NCBI GenBank assembly: GCA_014529385.2
Contig: CM043958.1
Coordinates: forward strand, 158,214,941 to 158,278,940
From: Adiantum capillus-veneris
Lineage: Eukaryota; Streptophyta; Polypodiopsida; Polypodiales; Pteridaceae
Direction: 5' to 3'
DNA: 64,000 bases
Position numbers and translations under genes: made by a program. Below are positions 61,393 through 64,000 of this stretch, piece after piece (position 1 is the first letter of the stretch; every line of letters starts with the position of its first letter). Under the pieces are notes generated by a model, which searched no databases, was not told the origin of the DNA, and saw only the letters and a list, made by a program, of their open reading frames with translations.

Positions 61393-62870
61393 GGTCATAA
61401 TTCAAGTGGTAATCTACTTAATCTATGGGCTCGAACGGGCATTAAAACCATCGAATCTTAAAATACTCAGAGAACCAATGTTTTTTATTGTGTTAAGGAC
61501 TGCATTTCCTACATACAAAACTTTCTCAAAATCTCACCCTAACACCTTCAAAAGTGGCTTCCAAGGAGTGCCCTCGATCAAAAATTGAAACTGAAAGAAA
61601 ACAATCAGAATGAACTCCTAGACTGTGTACAAACTTTAAAATAACCAAAATTTCCTTTTAAAAAAAGTTATTGCTAAAAATTTGAAAATAGACCACCCTT
61701 AGACTTCCCACAATGATAGAAATCAAAAGGTTCAAGGAGAGGTCTGGTGTCACAAGTGCATGGTAGGAATCTAATCAAGGCTTATTCCGTCAAGATCTCT
61801 TATACTTTATTATGTCTTCTCATGTACAATCTTACCAAACAAAAACAAACTTACACTTTAAATGACTACAAATTTTATTTAACTTATCAAACAATCTAAA
61901 ATATGGTAGACCTAGAGTGCTCTTACACATCAACAAACAAAAAAGTCCAAATTTCTTCTCATTAACTTTGATAAACATACATCTGTGAACACTTTACAAG
62001 GAGTAGTGTGGTCATAGTTCTTACATCCATTCCATGACATGGTATGCTCCTGGGGTGACCTATCACATAAAAATATCTTTGGTAGGAGTGCCCTCATGTT
62101 AGGAAAGAGTGTGTTGCTGCTGATGAAAAGTTTTTGCATTGTCCTACTAGGGATCTCTTCATGTCAGCATAATGATTTTTGGTGTAGTGGGAGCCACATT
62201 GCCGCTGAGGAGAGCTTTGTGCCACCGTAAAAGCTTCATGTTATGCCAGTTCCTTGAGCCGTTCTTGCAAACAACGCCACTCAACTAGCATAGCAAGAGG
62301 TCACCTTGTAACAAAAACATGTATGAACTCAACATTTGCAAGCTATATAATGAAGACACTTGTTAAGTATATGGTGTACAAATTTGCAAGTATTTCTATC
62401 TAGCTGGGAATAAACAATATAAAAATATACATTAGGATGAGACTACCACCCCTAATAAGCATGGATTTGAAGCACCTACCTGCAAGATGTAACAAAGAAG
62501 ACTGTTTTATAGGAAAAGTGGTGACACTTGGCCTCTCTAACCTGCAGCCTTTCACTATTTGTGCATAAAAGCAACCTTTGTGCAAAGCACTACAAAACAA
62601 GTAGAGGCAACACCTTAGACTTCAAAGTTTATGATAAGATGAACACAATCAAAAGTAAGAAGTATATTGTTACCTTGCATAAAGGGGTTTTTTATTCAAA
62701 TATGTGATGGTATTGGCAAGATATTGAAGAATCGTCAACATTCATCTCACCGATGCTACGACGTTCCTGGGATGACCTCTGCTCACCCTCACGTGCGGCC
62801 TTCGATGCAAACCTTGCGAACAAGCAAATATGTATGCATACGATTTGTGATGTCCTTGAGCACCATGGTA
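61393..62870. other. Right interior of the insertion, no gene recognised
   Basis: Ordinary-looking AT-rich DNA without domain-bearing reading frames. Possible degraded sequence of unknown origin. Confidence 0.5.
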
Positions 62871-63160
62871 GTTGTTGCATGAGGAAGCAAAGGATGAAAA
62901 GACAGAGGGGGGAGGGAGAGAGAGGAACATGGGAGAAGACAAGGGGGTAGTGGGGGAGAGAGAGAGAGAGAGTGGAGAAGGAGGAGAGAAGGGGGCAGGG
63001 CGGGAGAGGGAGGAACATGAGAGGAGAGAAGGGGACAGTGGGAGAGAGAGAGAGAGGGGAGGAGGAGGAGAGAAGGGGCAGGGAGGGAGAGGAGAGGGAG
63101 AAAGGGGGAGGGAGGAAGAGAGAAGAAAGGTTTTTTTTTTTTGGGGGGAGTTTTTTTTTG
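62871..63160. repeat. Purine-rich (GA/G) low-complexity tract
   Basis: About 290 bp almost entirely of G and A on the plus strand, with GAGAGA and GGGGG runs, ending in T and G runs. Reading frames here are low-complexity Arg/Glu/Gly only. Confidence 0.92.
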
Positions 63161-63544
63161 AAAAATTGGACTTTTAGTGCTTGTAAGTTTTAAAAAATGT
63201 CAAAAAATACTTTTTGATATGGATATATGTTGGGGGGGAGTTTTAAGTCAAAAATAAGTAAAAATAACTTTTTTTTTTTAAAAGTCAAATTTTGGCTCTT
63301 AGTGATCCACGTTTTTGATGATGTGGCCACACCTCTTTACTCCCTTCACTTTCAAAAAGCTAGAGAGAGAAGGTGACCTCTTAGGTCCACATCCTACATG
63401 TGTCTAAAAAGAAGGTTAGAAAAGCCTACTCAAAACTAGCTTCTTGAATGCCCTTGTCCCCTTAACCCTACACACCATTAGCCCTAATCCCTAAAAATTA
63501 GGATTCCTTACAAGGCCCATGCAAGGTTCATATTTCTCCTAATG

Positions 63545-64000
63545 CACCTTTGTCAATTGCTTTGCTCTTGAGTCGATGTCACTTATTAAAGTATTCCTTG
63601 TTTTTCAACCTTGCATTTTTGAGTCGTTCTTTTGCAGCTTCAATGTCTCCAGGTCTTCTCTCTAGCTGCCTTATACGCAGTGCAAGGAGATCTTCCCTAC
63701 TAAGCCCCTCTTGCCAAGGTAGTACATTCCATGTGGGAATTGTATCTTCAATCGGCATCACTGGCTTTTGACCATACATTAGCTCCCCAGGCATGTAGCC
63801 AGTTACTAAGCTATGTGTTGTACGATCAGCCCATAAAGCATATGGTAACAGTTTTGGCCACTCACCAACTCTTTCTTCGCAAGCCTTGGCCAAAGCTTTG
63901 ATGATAGGAGGATGTCCTCTTTCACTCTTTCCATTGCCTTCAGGGTTGTAAGCTGTAGTAAGAGAAAGCTTGATTCCTAATATAGAAAAGAACTCCCTTG
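63545..64000 (-). pseudogene. Ty3/gypsy element E integrase, split by the insertion
   Basis: On the minus strand the frame enters at the right window edge and reads FFSILGIKLSLTTAYNPEGN, with SERGHPPIIKAL carrying the third catalytic residue, then WPKLLPYALWADRTTHSLV and YMPGELMYGQKPVMPIED. It continues to KEYFNK, where a TGA at 63579-63581 interrupts it. The last codons before the insertion encode HRLKSKAIDKG. Upstream parts of pol lie beyond the window. Confidence 0.88.

Larger units (their letters stand above)
57767..63544. mobile_element. 5.8-kb insertion with inverted ends inside element E
   Basis: The left end reads CATTAGGAAAAATATGAACC, and the reverse complement of the right end reads CATTAGGAGAAATATGAACC (19 of 20 identical). 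Similarity extends inward in a patchy way, with GGGCC near the start and a shared CAAAAAGTATTTTTGAC phrase several hundred bases in. The host integrase frame resumes exactly across it (AIDKG on one side, DWVLVYD on the other). Only a single shared base was found as target duplication. No transposase was recognised, so the element is probably non-autonomous or unclassified. The inside holds the foldback array at 60340-61392. Confidence 0.7.

Overview
The window looks like nuclear DNA of a land plant with a large, repeat-rich genome. It holds fragments of several Ty3/gypsy elements (two with chromodomains), one nearly complete Ty1/copia element, a CACTA-type transposase fragment carrying a DUF4216-like domain, and very many long (GA)n, (GT)n and (TA)n microsatellites. 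I saw no operons, bacterial genes, rRNA, tRNA or CRISPR. The heavy (GA)n/(GT)n load and chromovirus content would suit a fern, lycophyte or conifer, but the sequence does not fix the taxon. A run of 200 N marks a scaffold gap.

Layout: 1-2665 is the 3' half of a decayed chromovirus (element A), followed by probable LTR and unassigned DNA. 5840-6907 (-) is a collapsed gypsy gag/pol fragment (element B). 7109-7794 (-) is an unrecognised frameshifted coding-like stretch. 7929-10350 is the first copy of a dispersed repeat whose second copy lies at 55590-56855. 10590-12290 and 13950-18724 form a large higher-order satellite built on a roughly 20-bp motif. Between its two blocks sits the only host-like gene in the window, a degenerate FCP1/NIF-type phosphatase-like ORF (13016-13780, -).

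20697-29314 is a complete chromovirus insertion (element C1) with two LTRs, an initiator-Met-tRNA primer site, gag-pol with several lesions, and a 5-bp CATGG target duplication. 30181-34519 (-) is a second, inverted copy of the same family (C2), cut off in RT beside a (GT)n(GA)n tract. 34520-37110 is mostly microsatellites. 37300-41850 (-) is a different, decayed gypsy element (D). 42964-50375 is a CACTA-like remnant interrupted by a Ty1/copia element (44469-49953, -) with 192-bp LTRs, a PBS, nearly intact polyprotein and a GATCT target duplication.

50376-55460 is dominated by microsatellites and recurring short modules. 57449-64000 (-) is a fifth gypsy element (E). Its integrase reading frame is split by a 5.8-kb insertion (57767-63544) with inverted ends. 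Inside that insertion, 60340-61392 is a tandem array of modules containing near-perfect palindromes with arms of about 77 bp. That foldback array, inside an apparently undescribed inverted-repeat insertion, is the most unusual structure here. The satellite with its embedded phosphatase-like gene is second.

Almost every coding region belongs to a transposable element and is broken, so the genes do not act together as a pathway. The window is best read as layers of insertions.
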